A stretch of 64,000 nt of DNA, from NCBI RefSeq assembly GCF_004698125.1, contig NZ_ML214298.1:827972-891971 (forward strand), read 5' to 3'. A program made the position numbers and the translations under genes. This document shows positions 53,215 to 61,905 of the stretch, piece by piece (position 1 is the stretch's first letter; each line of letters begins with the position of its first letter). Source of the stretch: Halosimplex halophilum. GTDB lineage: Archaea; Halobacteriota; Halobacteria; Halobacteriales; Haloarculaceae. Below the pieces are notes generated by a model. It searched no databases. It saw only the letters and a program-made list of their open reading frames with translations, and was not told the DNA's origin.

Positions 53215-54465
53215 GTGCAGAGTCGACGGACGCTGTTGCGTTCGCTCGGGGTCACAGCCGCCGGGCTCACCGCCGGCTGCGGACGACTCCGCCGGTTCGC
53301 CGGCGAGCCGTCGGAACTGGCGCGAAACGAGGTCAGTTCCGAGACCGGCGGCGGCGGATCCGTCCCGATGCACCAGCGGACGGCCGGCCACACCGGCTAC
53401 GTCTCGGGGACTGCGTCCGACGAGTCCGGCGCGGACCGCTGGGTGAGTACCGTCGACCCGCCGGACATCAGCTCCGCGGTCGTGCTCTCGGAGGATTCGG
53501 CGTTCGTCCCGAGCGGGGACGGCGTCTACGCGCTCGACCGGAGCGACGGGAGCTATCGGTGGGACCGTCGCCCGGACGCCACCTTTCCGACGGGCCCGGT
53601 CGTGAGCGACGGTACCGTCGTCGTCGGTGAGCTGTTCGAGGGGACGGTCGAAGACGAGGTCGGCGCGGTCGCCTACGACGCCGCCGACGGGACGGAGCTG
53701 TGGGAGACGACCGACGTGTCGGGGGGATGGAGCCGCCCGACGGTTCGCGACGGGACCGTCTACCTCTCGGGCGGCCCCGTCGACCCGGGCGTCACGGCCG
53801 TCGACCTCGCCGATGGGAGCGTCGAGTGGGAGGCCCGCCTCGACGCGGAGACCGGGCGGGTCGCCGTCGACGACAGGGGCGTCTACGTCGTGCAGGAGAC
53901 GGGCGTTCGAAAACTCGACCACGAGGGGTCGAGCCTGTGGCACCGGCCGACGACGGGGGAACCGCGCGGACCGCCCACCGTCGCGAACGGGACGGTGTAC
54001 GCCCAGACCGGGCCGGCGACGTTCGCCGCGCTGGACGCGGCGACCGGCGAACCCAGGTGGGAGACCACCGCGCCGGCGGAGACCGAGTTCTCGGCGGTGG
54101 TCGCCGACGGGACCGTCTACTGCTCGGGGGTCGACCTCGTCGCGCGCCGGGCGGCCGACGGGCGCGAGCGCTGGCGCCGTTCGTCCACCGAAGCGGGCGC
54201 GAGCGTCGAGACTGCCACGGACGGCTACGGCGACCGCGGTTTCGGGGAACTCGCAGTGACCGACGACGCGGTCTACGTCGGTCACGGCGACGGACTGCTC
54301 GCCGTCGCCCCCTCCGACGGGTCGCCGCGGTGGCGACACCCGTTCCGCGACCGGGTGAAGGGCGGCGACATGGTCTTCGGTGGCTCTCCCGGTGCACCCG
54401 CGGTGGCAGGCGACACCGTCTTCACGTTCACGAGCGGCGGCGACTGCTACGCGGTCGCCCGGTAG
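53215..54465 (+). CDS. Secreted lipoprotein with PQQ-type beta-propeller (paralogue)
   Basis: From a GTG at 53215 the 416-residue protein starts VQSRRTLLRSLGVTAAGLTAGC, with an RR motif and lipobox Cys at about residue 22. Propeller blades repeat motifs such as GVYALDRSDGSYRWDRRP, AVDLADGSVEWEARLD and LVARRAADGRERWRR (Ala-Asp-Gly-x-x-x-Trp pattern). It resembles the divergent neighbour at 53075 in architecture and length, indicating a paralogous pair. A CGTTTTTGTA box lies about 30 bases upstream. Function unknown. Confidence 0.85.
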   Translation: MQSRRTLLRSLGVTAAGLTAGCGRLRRFAGEPSELARNEVSSETGGGGSVPMHQRTAGHTGYVSGTASDESGADRWVSTVDPPDISSAVVLSEDSAFVPSGDGVYALDRSDGSYRWDRRPDATFPTGPVVSDGTVVVGELFEGTVEDEVGAVAYDAADGTELWETTDVSGGWSRPTVRDGTVYLSGGPVDPGVTAVDLADGSVEWEARLDAETGRVAVDDRGVYVVQETGVRKLDHEGSSLWHRPTTGEPRGPPTVANGTVYAQTGPATFAALDAATGEPRWETTAPAETEFSAVVADGTVYCSGVDLVARRAADGRERWRRSSTEAGASVETATDGYGDRGFGELAVTDDAVYVGHGDGLLAVAPSDGSPRWRHPFRDRVKGGDMVFGGSPGAPAVAGDTVFTFTSGGDCYAVAR

Positions 54466-54554
54466 CTCCGGTTCAGGTCGAGTCCCACGGCCCCGTTCCC
54501 AGCGACTGAGAGCGCGGTCCCCTTCTTAACCCGATGGGGGCGGGACACTCAGTC

Positions 54555-55235
54555 ATGACCGACGCCGACGGGACGTGCACGTACTGGGCGCCGACGGAGT
54601 GCGAGGGGTCGGCGCACTGCCCGCCGCGCTGTCCGCGGTTCGTCGACCGGACGGGCGAGGCGTGGGTGGTCCGCCCCGCGACGGGCGAGGACCGGGAAGC
54701 GCTCGTCGCGATGTACGACGACTTCGCGCCGGGGGAACAGGCCCAGGGGCTGCCGCCCCGTCACCGCCCGCGGCTCGAAGACTGGGTCGACGACTGCCTC
54801 TCGGAGGGGTGTAACTTCGTCGTCGCGGGCGACGACCGACTGGTCGGCCACGCGCTGTACACGCCGACCGACGCGGCCGAACCGGAGTTCGCCGTCTTCG
54901 TCCACCAGGACTACCAGGACCGCGGGCTCGGCACGGAGGTGAGCAAACACGTCGTCGCGGCGGCGGCCGTCGCCGACCGCGACGCGCTCGCGCTCGTCGT
55001 CGAACCCGACAACCGCGCCGCCCGGCACGTCTACGACGAACTGGGCTTCGAAACCGAGTCCGAACCATCGGTCGCCGGCGGGAGGCTGGGGGCCGTCCGG
55101 ATGCGCCGACCGCTCGACGCCGAATCGACGGCCCCGTTCTGTCATCCGCCGGTCGTCCGGAACGGGTCTGCCGAGCCCGGAAGCGGAGCCGACGCGACCG
55201 CGAGGTCCGGCCCCGGCCCGGCGGCGTCCGACTGA
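54555..55235 (+). CDS. GNAT acetyltransferase with Cys-rich N-terminus
   Basis: The 226-residue protein has an N-terminal CTYWAPTECEGSAHCPPRCPRF (four to five Cys, a possible zinc knuckle) and a GNAT domain (about 35-185) with HPDYQDRGLG-like acetyl-CoA loop (VHQDYQDRGLGTEVSKHVV) and VVEPDNRAARHVYDELGFETE. It transfers an acetyl group to an amine of unknown identity. The C-terminal 40 residues are disordered. TTCTTAACC 27 bases upstream is the likely promoter. Confidence 0.8.
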   Translation: MTDADGTCTYWAPTECEGSAHCPPRCPRFVDRTGEAWVVRPATGEDREALVAMYDDFAPGEQAQGLPPRHRPRLEDWVDDCLSEGCNFVVAGDDRLVGHALYTPTDAAEPEFAVFVHQDYQDRGLGTEVSKHVVAAAAVADRDALALVVEPDNRAARHVYDELGFETESEPSVAGGRLGAVRMRRPLDAESTAPFCHPPVVRNGSAEPGSGADATARSGPGPAASD

Positions 55236-55348
55236 AACGTCGCGGATACGGTGGTCGCTCTGCAGAAGACCGGCCGCTCGTCGGGGGAAACGGTCGAGAA
55301 AACAGTGTGCGGTCGTAGAGCGTGGGAAAATCGAGGGGAGCGCGGCTC

Positions 55349-55921
55349 TCAGCCGAGAACGTACTCGAGACGGGGGTAGCGCTCGACGAGCGTCTCGCCG
55401 CCCACGTCGTAGTTCTCGATGTAGGCGTCCAGCCCGAGGATCCGTCCGGCGCCGAAGGCGGCGACGGCGAGGAACACGAGCATGTAGGCGAAGTCGCCGT
55501 TGATGAACCCGTGTGCCATGTCCCAGTTGCCGAAGTAGAACATGAGCATCATCAGGGCGCCGAAGAACGCCGCAAGGCGGACCAGCGCGCCGACGAGCAG
55601 GCCGAGCCCGATGAGGACCTCGCCCCACGGGACGGCGACGTTGGCGAACTCGACGAACCAGGGCGTCGACCCCATCCACGCGAACAGCCCGGCCAGCGGG
55701 TTCCCGTTGGTCGCGGCGACGTTCGACAGGTAGCCGCCGGAGTCGAAGCCGCCCGCGAGGACCTTCGTCGCCCCTGAGTACAGGAACGCGTAGCCCATCA
55801 TGAGTCTGAGCGAGAGGACGAACCACGCCGACAGGCTGTGGGCGCGGCCGCCGACCGTGTAGCCGCCGATTGTGCTCTCGAAGGTGTTGCGAGTGTCGGG
55901 GGAGATAGTTGAGGCTGTCAT
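55349..55921 (-). CDS. DoxX/DoxD family membrane protein
   Basis: The 190-residue protein has four transmembrane helices with the DoxX-family pattern RLMMGYAFLYSGATKVLAGGF in the first, VPWGEVLIGLGLLVGALVR in the second, FFGALMMLMFYFGNWDMAHGFINGDFAYM (quoted in part; key W, H, N) in the third and a terminal AFGAGRILGLDAYI. DoxX-like proteins relate to the thiosulfate:quinone oxidoreductase subunit DoxD and to redox stress systems. The upstream region is AT-rich with an operator-like repeat at 55989. Archaeal members often respond to oxidants or electrophiles. Confidence 0.88.
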   Translation of the reverse strand: MTASTISPDTRNTFESTIGGYTVGGRAHSLSAWFVLSLRLMMGYAFLYSGATKVLAGGFDSGGYLSNVAATNGNPLAGLFAWMGSTPWFVEFANVAVPWGEVLIGLGLLVGALVRLAAFFGALMMLMFYFGNWDMAHGFINGDFAYMLVFLAVAAFGAGRILGLDAYIENYDVGGETLVERYPRLEYVLG

Positions 55922-55988
55922 GATACAGGAAGGGAACTTCCTACTACAGACGACGACCGGAGGGGTAATAAAGTAATATGTACAGGCG

Positions 55989-56000
55989 TTACCATGGTTA
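55989..56000. promoter_or_regulatory. Operator-like repeat upstream of doxX
   Basis: TTACCATGGTTA contains the perfect palindrome ACCATGGT within the 165-base gap before the DoxX gene, surrounded by TATA-like stretches (CTTATACATAA at about 56001-56015 and CTTTATTACC at about 55965-55975 on the minus strand). Its TTACC half-site also occurs in the palindrome before the pirin gene at 63753. Confidence 0.45.
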
Positions 56001-56086
56001 TGTATAAGTTATGAAGATGGGATCGTGGGTGTCCGGGTCGGAGAGAGGGCGTGGCGAGGAGGGCCGAACCGGGGGACCGACGCCGG

Positions 56087-57259
56087 TCAGTAGAGGGGCG
56101 AGATCTCCTCGGCGCCCTCGTTGAGGAGGCGGTCGAGGTTGTCCTCGCGCTCGGCCCGCAGGCGGTCGATGTTCTCCCGGGCCTCGATGGCGACCTGCTG
56201 GAGTTCCTTCACGCGGGGGACCTTGTGGACGCCGGAGAAGAGGACGGCGCTCGCGACGGTCCCGGAGTCGGGGAGCGGGTAGTCGCCGCCCCGGACCTCC
56301 ATGCTCCCGGTCTCCTCCTCAAGCCAGGAGCGGCCGCGCTCGATGCCCTTCCGATTGAGCTGGTCGGGCGGTCCGCCGACGACGAGCAGCGAGCGCTCGG
56401 TCCCCGAGAGGTCGCAGGGGAGCGTGAGCCTGCCGAGCGCGGCCTTCCGGACGAGCGAGGTGATGCGGTTGGTCGTGTTCGTCTCGTCGAACGCCTCGTC
56501 GTCGTCCCGGCGGATCCGCGAGCGGAGGCCGCCGTCGTCGTCCCGGACCGATTCGGCGGCGTAGCCGACGGTGGAGACCCCGCCGCCGGCGAGCGTATTG
56601 ATGATCTCCGAGGAGTCGACGACGCTCTCGGCGACCCTGTCGTTGCCCTCGGTCTCGCCGGCGCCGAACAGCATCCCGAACCGGCGGACGATCTCGCGGT
56701 TGATCTCCTCGTAGCCGCCGGCCATCGACTCGCCGGTCCGGCGCCAGGCGTCGTTGTCGAACACGAGGACGTTGTCCGACTCGCGGACGAACGTCTGGAA
56801 CGAGCGGGCGGCGTTGAGCGTGTAGATGCCGCCCTCGTCGGCCGCGGGGAGGACCCCCAGGCCGAAGACCGGCTCCGTGTAGATGCGCTTGAGGTGCTTG
56901 GCGAGCACCGGCGCGCCGCCCGATCCGGTCCCGCCGCCGAGGCCGGCGACGATCAGGAACGCGTCGACCTCGTGGACGGGGATCTCGTCGAGGGCGGCCT
57001 GCACCTCGTCGATGTCCTGTTCGGCGATCTCGGCGCCGAGTTCGTTGTCGGCGCCGACGCCGTGGCCCTTCACGCGGGCCTGGCCGATGAGGACGCGGTT
57101 GTCTGTCGGAACGTGCTCCAGTCCGTGCAGGTCCGTCTTCGCGGTGTTGACCGCGACGGGGGCGGTGAAGATGTCGAGTCCCGTCCGCCGCTCGTAGGCG
57201 ACGAACTCGTCGGCGATCTTCCCGCCCGCCTGTCCGAACCCGATGAGTGCGAGTTTCAT
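56087..57259 (-). CDS. cetZ: CetZ tubulin-family GTPase
   Basis: CetZ proteins are archaeal tubulin/FtsZ-superfamily GTPases; in Haloferax CetZ1 controls cell shape and motility. The 390-residue protein starts MKLALIGFGQAGGKIADEFV, has the GTP-binding T4 loop LGGGTGSGG at about residues 107-115, NTAKTDLHGLEHV, and a T7-like NEE..-type catalytic region at about 210-225. It lacks an FtsZ C-terminal ZipA-binding tail, in line with CetZ. Start assigned at the ATG at 57259. No ftsZ gene lies nearby. Confidence 0.9.
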   Translation of the reverse strand: MKLALIGFGQAGGKIADEFVAYERRTGLDIFTAPVAVNTAKTDLHGLEHVPTDNRVLIGQARVKGHGVGADNELGAEIAEQDIDEVQAALDEIPVHEVDAFLIVAGLGGGTGSGGAPVLAKHLKRIYTEPVFGLGVLPAADEGGIYTLNAARSFQTFVRESDNVLVFDNDAWRRTGESMAGGYEEINREIVRRFGMLFGAGETEGNDRVAESVVDSSEIINTLAGGGVSTVGYAAESVRDDDGGLRSRIRRDDDEAFDETNTTNRITSLVRKAALGRLTLPCDLSGTERSLLVVGGPPDQLNRKGIERGRSWLEEETGSMEVRGGDYPLPDSGTVASAVLFSGVHKVPRVKELQQVAIEARENIDRLRAEREDNLDRLLNEGAEEISPLY

Positions 57260-57518
57260 GGGTGTCTGTGTGCCGGGGTCGCTCGCCCGCAGCCCGACTC
57301 CGGTCGCACCGCCACGACTCGCCGCTCGCCGCGCCCCGGTTCACCCGGACTCGCGGCCGGTTTCCGTATTGTTATGGACCGTCTTCCACTTGCCTGCCGG
57401 TCGGTCCGCCCGGAGCGTCCGTCCGCCAGTCCGGCGAACGCGACCGTGGAAGCCCGCCGACCGGTCGAACGGCGACCCCCGACCGGGCGGATTTACGTCC
57501 GAGACTCCAAGGGGGACC

Positions 57519-58604
57519 ATGAGTCGGGGAGACACCGGCCACGACAGCATCGCGGACGAAGACAGCGCCCGGTCGGGGGAAACCGGCGATGGCGACCGGG
57601 GAGCGTCCGGGCTCGCCTCGCGCGTCCGAAAACACGCGCAGTCGGGGACGCTGGCCGGCGTCCTCGGCGGCGCCGCGGTCCTCCGGGGAGTCCGCTCGCT
57701 ACGGGCCGGCGAGCGCGCCCGCGGGCTCGGTCGCCTGGCCGTCGGCGGCGGGCTGCTGGCGGTGGCGGCCGCCCAGCGACGGGTCCGCCGCGAGCCGAGC
57801 GGCGAACGCATCGACATCGACCAGTCGGACGTGGTCGACACCGCGCCCGACATCGACGCCGTCGGGTCGTCGAGCGAGGAGGGCGACCGCGCCGGCGGCG
57901 AGGCGGCCTCGGAGGTGGTCGACACCGGACCGGACATCGGCGACGCCACCGAGAGTGACGAGGCGGGAAGCGACGGTGCGGGAGCCGAGGTCGACGAGGG
58001 AAACGGAACCGGGACCGGTGGGGGCGACGCCGGTGGGACCGCCGACGAGGCGAGCGCCGAGGGATCGGAGGGGGCACCAGGGGACAGCGAGGGGGCCGGA
58101 GACACCGGAGCGGCCGACGCCGGAGCGATAGACACCGGCGCGGGCGGGACGGCTGAAGCCGGGTCGGGCGCGGCGCCCGAGGCCGGGTCGGAGGCCGGCG
58201 CGGAGCCGACGGCGTTCGACCGGCTGGGGGAGGCGGCGTTCGACGAGCACAGCAACGAGGTCCCGGTCCCCCAGCAGGCGTTCAACCGGGGGTTTCTCGC
58301 GCTCGGCGAGGAGGCCCACTGGGGCGTCCGCGACGACGGGAGCGTCGTCGTCTCCGAGCGGTTCGACCCGGTCCAGGGCGGCGACGGCGTCGACTACGTC
58401 GCCAGCACGACGGTCGACGACGACCGGACCCTGACCGTTCCGGACGAGGTCACCGACCACTGGAACGCGGCCGTCGGCGGACCGATGGCCGTCGAGAGCG
58501 GCGACGGCGTCGTCTTCGCGACGAGCGACGACCTGGCGACCGACCGCCAGTTGCTCGTCGTGCCCGCGGCGTGGGCCGACGACGCGCTGGGCGAGGGGAC
58601 GTAG
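57519..58604 (+). CDS. Hypothetical haloarchaeal protein with acidic central linker
   Basis: The 361-residue protein begins MSRGDTGHDSIADEDSARSG, has a weakly hydrophobic Gly/Ala segment (about 40-80: LAGVLGGAAVLRGVRSL), then a long Gly/Asp/Glu/Ala-rich disordered linker (about 95-225) with repeated VDTAPDID and VDTGPDIG, and a folded C-terminal part (about 228-361) including FNRGFLALGEEAHWGV and VVFATSDDLATDRQLLVV. The GATTTACG box 27 bases upstream supports the start. Family unknown; the repeated VDT(A/G)PDI may mark interaction sites. Confidence 0.6.
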   Translation: MSRGDTGHDSIADEDSARSGETGDGDRGASGLASRVRKHAQSGTLAGVLGGAAVLRGVRSLRAGERARGLGRLAVGGGLLAVAAAQRRVRREPSGERIDIDQSDVVDTAPDIDAVGSSSEEGDRAGGEAASEVVDTGPDIGDATESDEAGSDGAGAEVDEGNGTGTGGGDAGGTADEASAEGSEGAPGDSEGAGDTGAADAGAIDTGAGGTAEAGSGAAPEAGSEAGAEPTAFDRLGEAAFDEHSNEVPVPQQAFNRGFLALGEEAHWGVRDDGSVVVSERFDPVQGGDGVDYVASTTVDDDRTLTVPDEVTDHWNAAVGGPMAVESGDGVVFATSDDLATDRQLLVVPAAWADDALGEGT

Positions 58605-58655
58605 CGCCCGCGGCGGCCGTCGCGCCGGTTCGGCCACCGCTCCGAGGCGGGCCGG

Positions 58656-59078
58656 TCAGTTCCGCCGGAACTCGGCGCCGGACGACCCCTCGGGCGGGGA
58701 GGCCTCGACCCAGTTGCTCTCGTCGAGGGCGATCCGCGCGGCGACGGCGGCGACCCGGCGGGCGGTCCCCTCGCGCTCGAACAGCGAGACGTTGCCCAGC
58801 GAGTCGCCGACGCTCTTGCTCACCTCGCGCGTCGGGACGGACTCGTCGCCGACGACCGCTTCGAGTTCGCGGGTGAGCCGTTCGTCGAGTTCCTTCCGGG
58901 CGGGCTTCGAGAGTTCCCGGCCCGCGGGCAGCAGGTCGTAGGTGACGGCGTAGCCCTCGTCGTAGCGTTCGACCGCGAAGAAGGGCGTCCCCTCGCGTTC
59001 GGCGCGCTCGTAGGCGGCGTCGCGCTCGTCAGCGTCCTCGTAACACGGTATCTCGGACGGCTCGAATCCCACTGGCAC
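58656..59078 (-). CDS. Hypothetical 140-residue protein
   Basis: From a GTG at 59078, VPVGFEPSEIPCYEDADERD leads to an acidic alpha/beta protein ending VEASPPEGSSGAEFRRN. An in-frame ATG at 59105 is overlapped by the TATA box TTTATG itself, so the transcript should start about 27 bases lower, at the GTG, giving a leaderless message. No domain recognised; helical segments at about 15-35, 60-85 and 100-120. It could be a small regulator or enzyme; no basis to choose. Confidence 0.6.
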   Translation of the reverse strand: MPVGFEPSEIPCYEDADERDAAYERAEREGTPFFAVERYDEGYAVTYDLLPAGRELSKPARKELDERLTRELEAVVGDESVPTREVSKSVGDSLGNVSLFEREGTARRVAAVAARIALDESNWVEASPPEGSSGAEFRRN

Positions 59079-59283
59079 GCGTCCGCCTACGCCCCTGACC
59101 GGCATAAACGTCGGGCGCGAGCGCCGGCCGCGCGGACCGCAGCCGCCCGGCGAGCGGACGGTCGCGGTCCGCGCGCTGCGGTCCGCGCGGGCGTCCGGTC
59201 GCGCAGGCGTGCGACTGCGTGACTAAAGGCGCTCTTTGAGTAAGCGATACCTACTCCGTCGGCCGCCGAGTGGAGTCGAACAC

Positions 59284-61791
59284 ATGTCACGCGAACAGAC
59301 AGCCTGCTGGCTGGCCGCACTGATGGTCGTCGGCACCCTCGCCGCAGTGGTGCCGGCGGGTGCGACCGCCGCAGGGCCCTCCAGCCCGGCCGGGCCGGCG
59401 GACGCCTCCGCCGCGGCCCCGGTCGGCGCGCAGTCGCACAGCCCCTACGGAGACGTGGTCCCGACGGCGATCGAGAAGACCGACGACGCGACCGTCGCCG
59501 GCGGCGTCGTGCTGCCGGAGAACTACAGCGTCCGCGCGGCCCCGCAGACGGTGAACGGCTCGGTCGTGCGCGTCGAGGACGACCGCACCGTCTGGGAGCG
59601 GACGTTCTCGACCGTGAACGCGACGACCCAGGTCGCCGAGGTCGCGGTCGGTCCCGACGGCGACGTGTACGCGCTCGTCTCGACGCAGTCGGCGCAGATC
59701 GGGTCGTACCCGCCGGAGACGACAACCGAGGTCGTCCACCTCACCCCCGAGGGCGACCTGACCTGGCGGTACGAACTCAACGCCAGCGTGGGCGCGGCGG
59801 TCGGGGCGGGCGGCGAGACGCTGCGCGCGACCGACCAGGGCGTCGCCGTGGTCCACGCCCTGCCCGGCGGCGACGGCGTCCGCCTGGCCGAGCTGACCGG
59901 CGGCGACGCCATCTGGACGGAGACCTACGGGATCAGCGCCGAGCCGACGACGCTGCGGGCGACCGACGACGGCTTCCTCGTGGCCGGGACGACCGGCTAC
60001 GCGAACCCGTGGGTGCTGCAGACCAGCGCCTCGGGCGCGGTCGAGCTCAACCGGACGGTCCGCGGGAGCGTCGACCAGCGCGTCGTCGGCGCGGTCCCGA
60101 CCGACGACGGCGGCGTCCTGCTGGCCGGCTCCCGGACCACCTTCGGCGACGGCGCCACCGCGAACGCCTGGGTCAGTCGCCTCGACGACGACGGCGTCAC
60201 CCGCTGGAGCCGCGTCTACGGCTCCGACGCCCGCTCGACCGTCCAGGGGGTCGCGCCCCACGGCGACGGCGTCCTCCTGGTCGAGCGGGGCGAACTCGCG
60301 ACTCGCGGCGCGACGACCGTGCGGCTCCGCGGCGTCGGCGGCGACGGCGCCCAGGAGTTCGTCGAGTCCACCGAGTTCGACGGCACGACGACCGCGACCC
60401 ACGTCGGCGACGATGCGGTCACGCTGGCCGGCGTCACGAACCTCCTCGCCGGCAACTACACGGTGAACACGGCGACCGTCGACGTGCCCCGCGGCGGCGA
60501 CGGCGAGTACGCCTTCGAGGCCGACGCGGGACCGCCCTCCAACGAGACGGTCTACCGCGGCCAGAACCTCCGGTTCGCCGACCCGAGCGCGACCGGGGAG
60601 ACCTACGAGCTCGTCCGCCTGCCCGGCGAGCACGACGAGTTCGAGCCCCACGTCGTCCGCCGGCTCGCCTTCGAGGACGACGAGGTCCTCGTCGAGTCGG
60701 CGACGCTGCCCGCCGGCGAGTACGTCCTCCGGAACGCCGACGGCGAGCCGGTCGTCCTCGACGACGGTCGGGTCACCGAGGCCGGCGAGCGCTCGGCGGC
60801 CGCGTTCGAGCTGGCGAGCCAGGACTTCTTCCACCTTGAGACCAACCGGACGTTCGTCGACGCCGCCGCCGGCCAGGACGGCGTCTCGCTGTCGCTGCAC
60901 TCCGGCCGCACGGACTACGTCCTCCACGCGTCGGCGACCGACTCGGACGGCGAGTCCGCCTCCGCCGAGGAGCTCCGGAACGCCTTCGAGGCGGTCGACG
61001 GCTTCGACGGCGTCGAGACGGTCGACGGCCGCGAGGTCGCCCGCATCGAGGTCGGCGACGACGAGGAGGTCCGGATGAACGTCTCGGCGGCCGCGTTCGA
61101 CGCCGGCCTCTACGAGGTCACCGTCGCGAGCCCCGACACCCGCGAGGCCGGCGGCGTCGCCACCGGGCGCGTGGTCGTCGCGCAGGACGCCGGCCGCGAG
61201 GTCGGCGTCTCGCTCAACCGGAGTTCGCTGACCGTCCCCGTCGACGGGTCGGCCGCGGCGAACGTCACGCTGACGGGCGTCGACGACGGCATCACCGCAC
61301 TCTCGCTGTCGGCCAACCGCACGGGCGAGCCCGCGGTCCGGCCGCGCCTGGACCTGCAGGTCAACGCCTCGCGGATCTCCGCCGGGATCGGGATCGGCGG
61401 TGGCGAAGCGACCACCGAGACGACCGCCTTCGAGGCGAACACGCCCAACGGCACCGTCGAGGTCGGGGTTCTCGAAGTCGGGACCGAGCGCTTCGGCGAC
61501 GAGACCGTCGCGACCGGCAACAACACCGTCGCCTTCCGCGTCGACTGGGTCGTCGGCGAGGACGGCATCCCCTACAGCGTCCCCGAGACGATCACCGTCC
61601 CCGTCGAAGTCGTCGAGGCAACGAACGCGACCGCGCCCGGCGAGCCCGACGAGGGCGGCGTCGTCGGTACGGACGGCGAGGGCGGGAGCGACTCCGACGA
61701 CAGTTCCGCGAGCGGCTCCGACGGCGGGTCGGCGAGCGGCTCCGACGGCGATTCGAGCGAGTCCGGTTCCGTCGCAGCCCCCGACCGGTAA
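59284..61791 (+). CDS. Large exported surface protein with N-terminal beta-propeller
   Basis: The 835-residue protein has a signal peptide (about 1-31, MSREQTACWLAALMVVGTLA, then a likely cleavage after AGATAAG), an N-terminal domain (about 55-415) rich in repeated short strands suggesting a propeller, a middle region with VYRGQNLRFADPS resembling the BGTF domain of haloarchaeal surface glycoproteins (tentative), and beta-sandwich repeats to about 775. The C-terminus is a Ser/Gly/Asp-rich stalk without a clear membrane anchor or PGF motif. Many NxS/T sites suggest glycosylation. It is an S-layer-like or extracellular protein. Confidence 0.75.
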   Translation: MSREQTACWLAALMVVGTLAAVVPAGATAAGPSSPAGPADASAAAPVGAQSHSPYGDVVPTAIEKTDDATVAGGVVLPENYSVRAAPQTVNGSVVRVEDDRTVWERTFSTVNATTQVAEVAVGPDGDVYALVSTQSAQIGSYPPETTTEVVHLTPEGDLTWRYELNASVGAAVGAGGETLRATDQGVAVVHALPGGDGVRLAELTGGDAIWTETYGISAEPTTLRATDDGFLVAGTTGYANPWVLQTSASGAVELNRTVRGSVDQRVVGAVPTDDGGVLLAGSRTTFGDGATANAWVSRLDDDGVTRWSRVYGSDARSTVQGVAPHGDGVLLVERGELATRGATTVRLRGVGGDGAQEFVESTEFDGTTTATHVGDDAVTLAGVTNLLAGNYTVNTATVDVPRGGDGEYAFEADAGPPSNETVYRGQNLRFADPSATGETYELVRLPGEHDEFEPHVVRRLAFEDDEVLVESATLPAGEYVLRNADGEPVVLDDGRVTEAGERSAAAFELASQDFFHLETNRTFVDAAAGQDGVSLSLHSGRTDYVLHASATDSDGESASAEELRNAFEAVDGFDGVETVDGREVARIEVGDDEEVRMNVSAAAFDAGLYEVTVASPDTREAGGVATGRVVVAQDAGREVGVSLNRSSLTVPVDGSAAANVTLTGVDDGITALSLSANRTGEPAVRPRLDLQVNASRISAGIGIGGGEATTETTAFEANTPNGTVEVGVLEVGTERFGDETVATGNNTVAFRVDWVVGEDGIPYSVPETITVPVEVVEATNATAPGEPDEGGVVGTDGEGGSDSDDSSASGSDGGSASGSDGDSSESGSVAAPDR

Positions 61792-61905
61792 CGAGCGGTA
61801 GTTTCCTTTTCCTGCCGACCCGTTCGACTTCGCTCCGACCGGCGGCCGCTCCGCGCGCCGGACCGGTTCCCGGCAGCGGCCGGCGCCCCGAGCGGCGTCG
61901 GCGAG

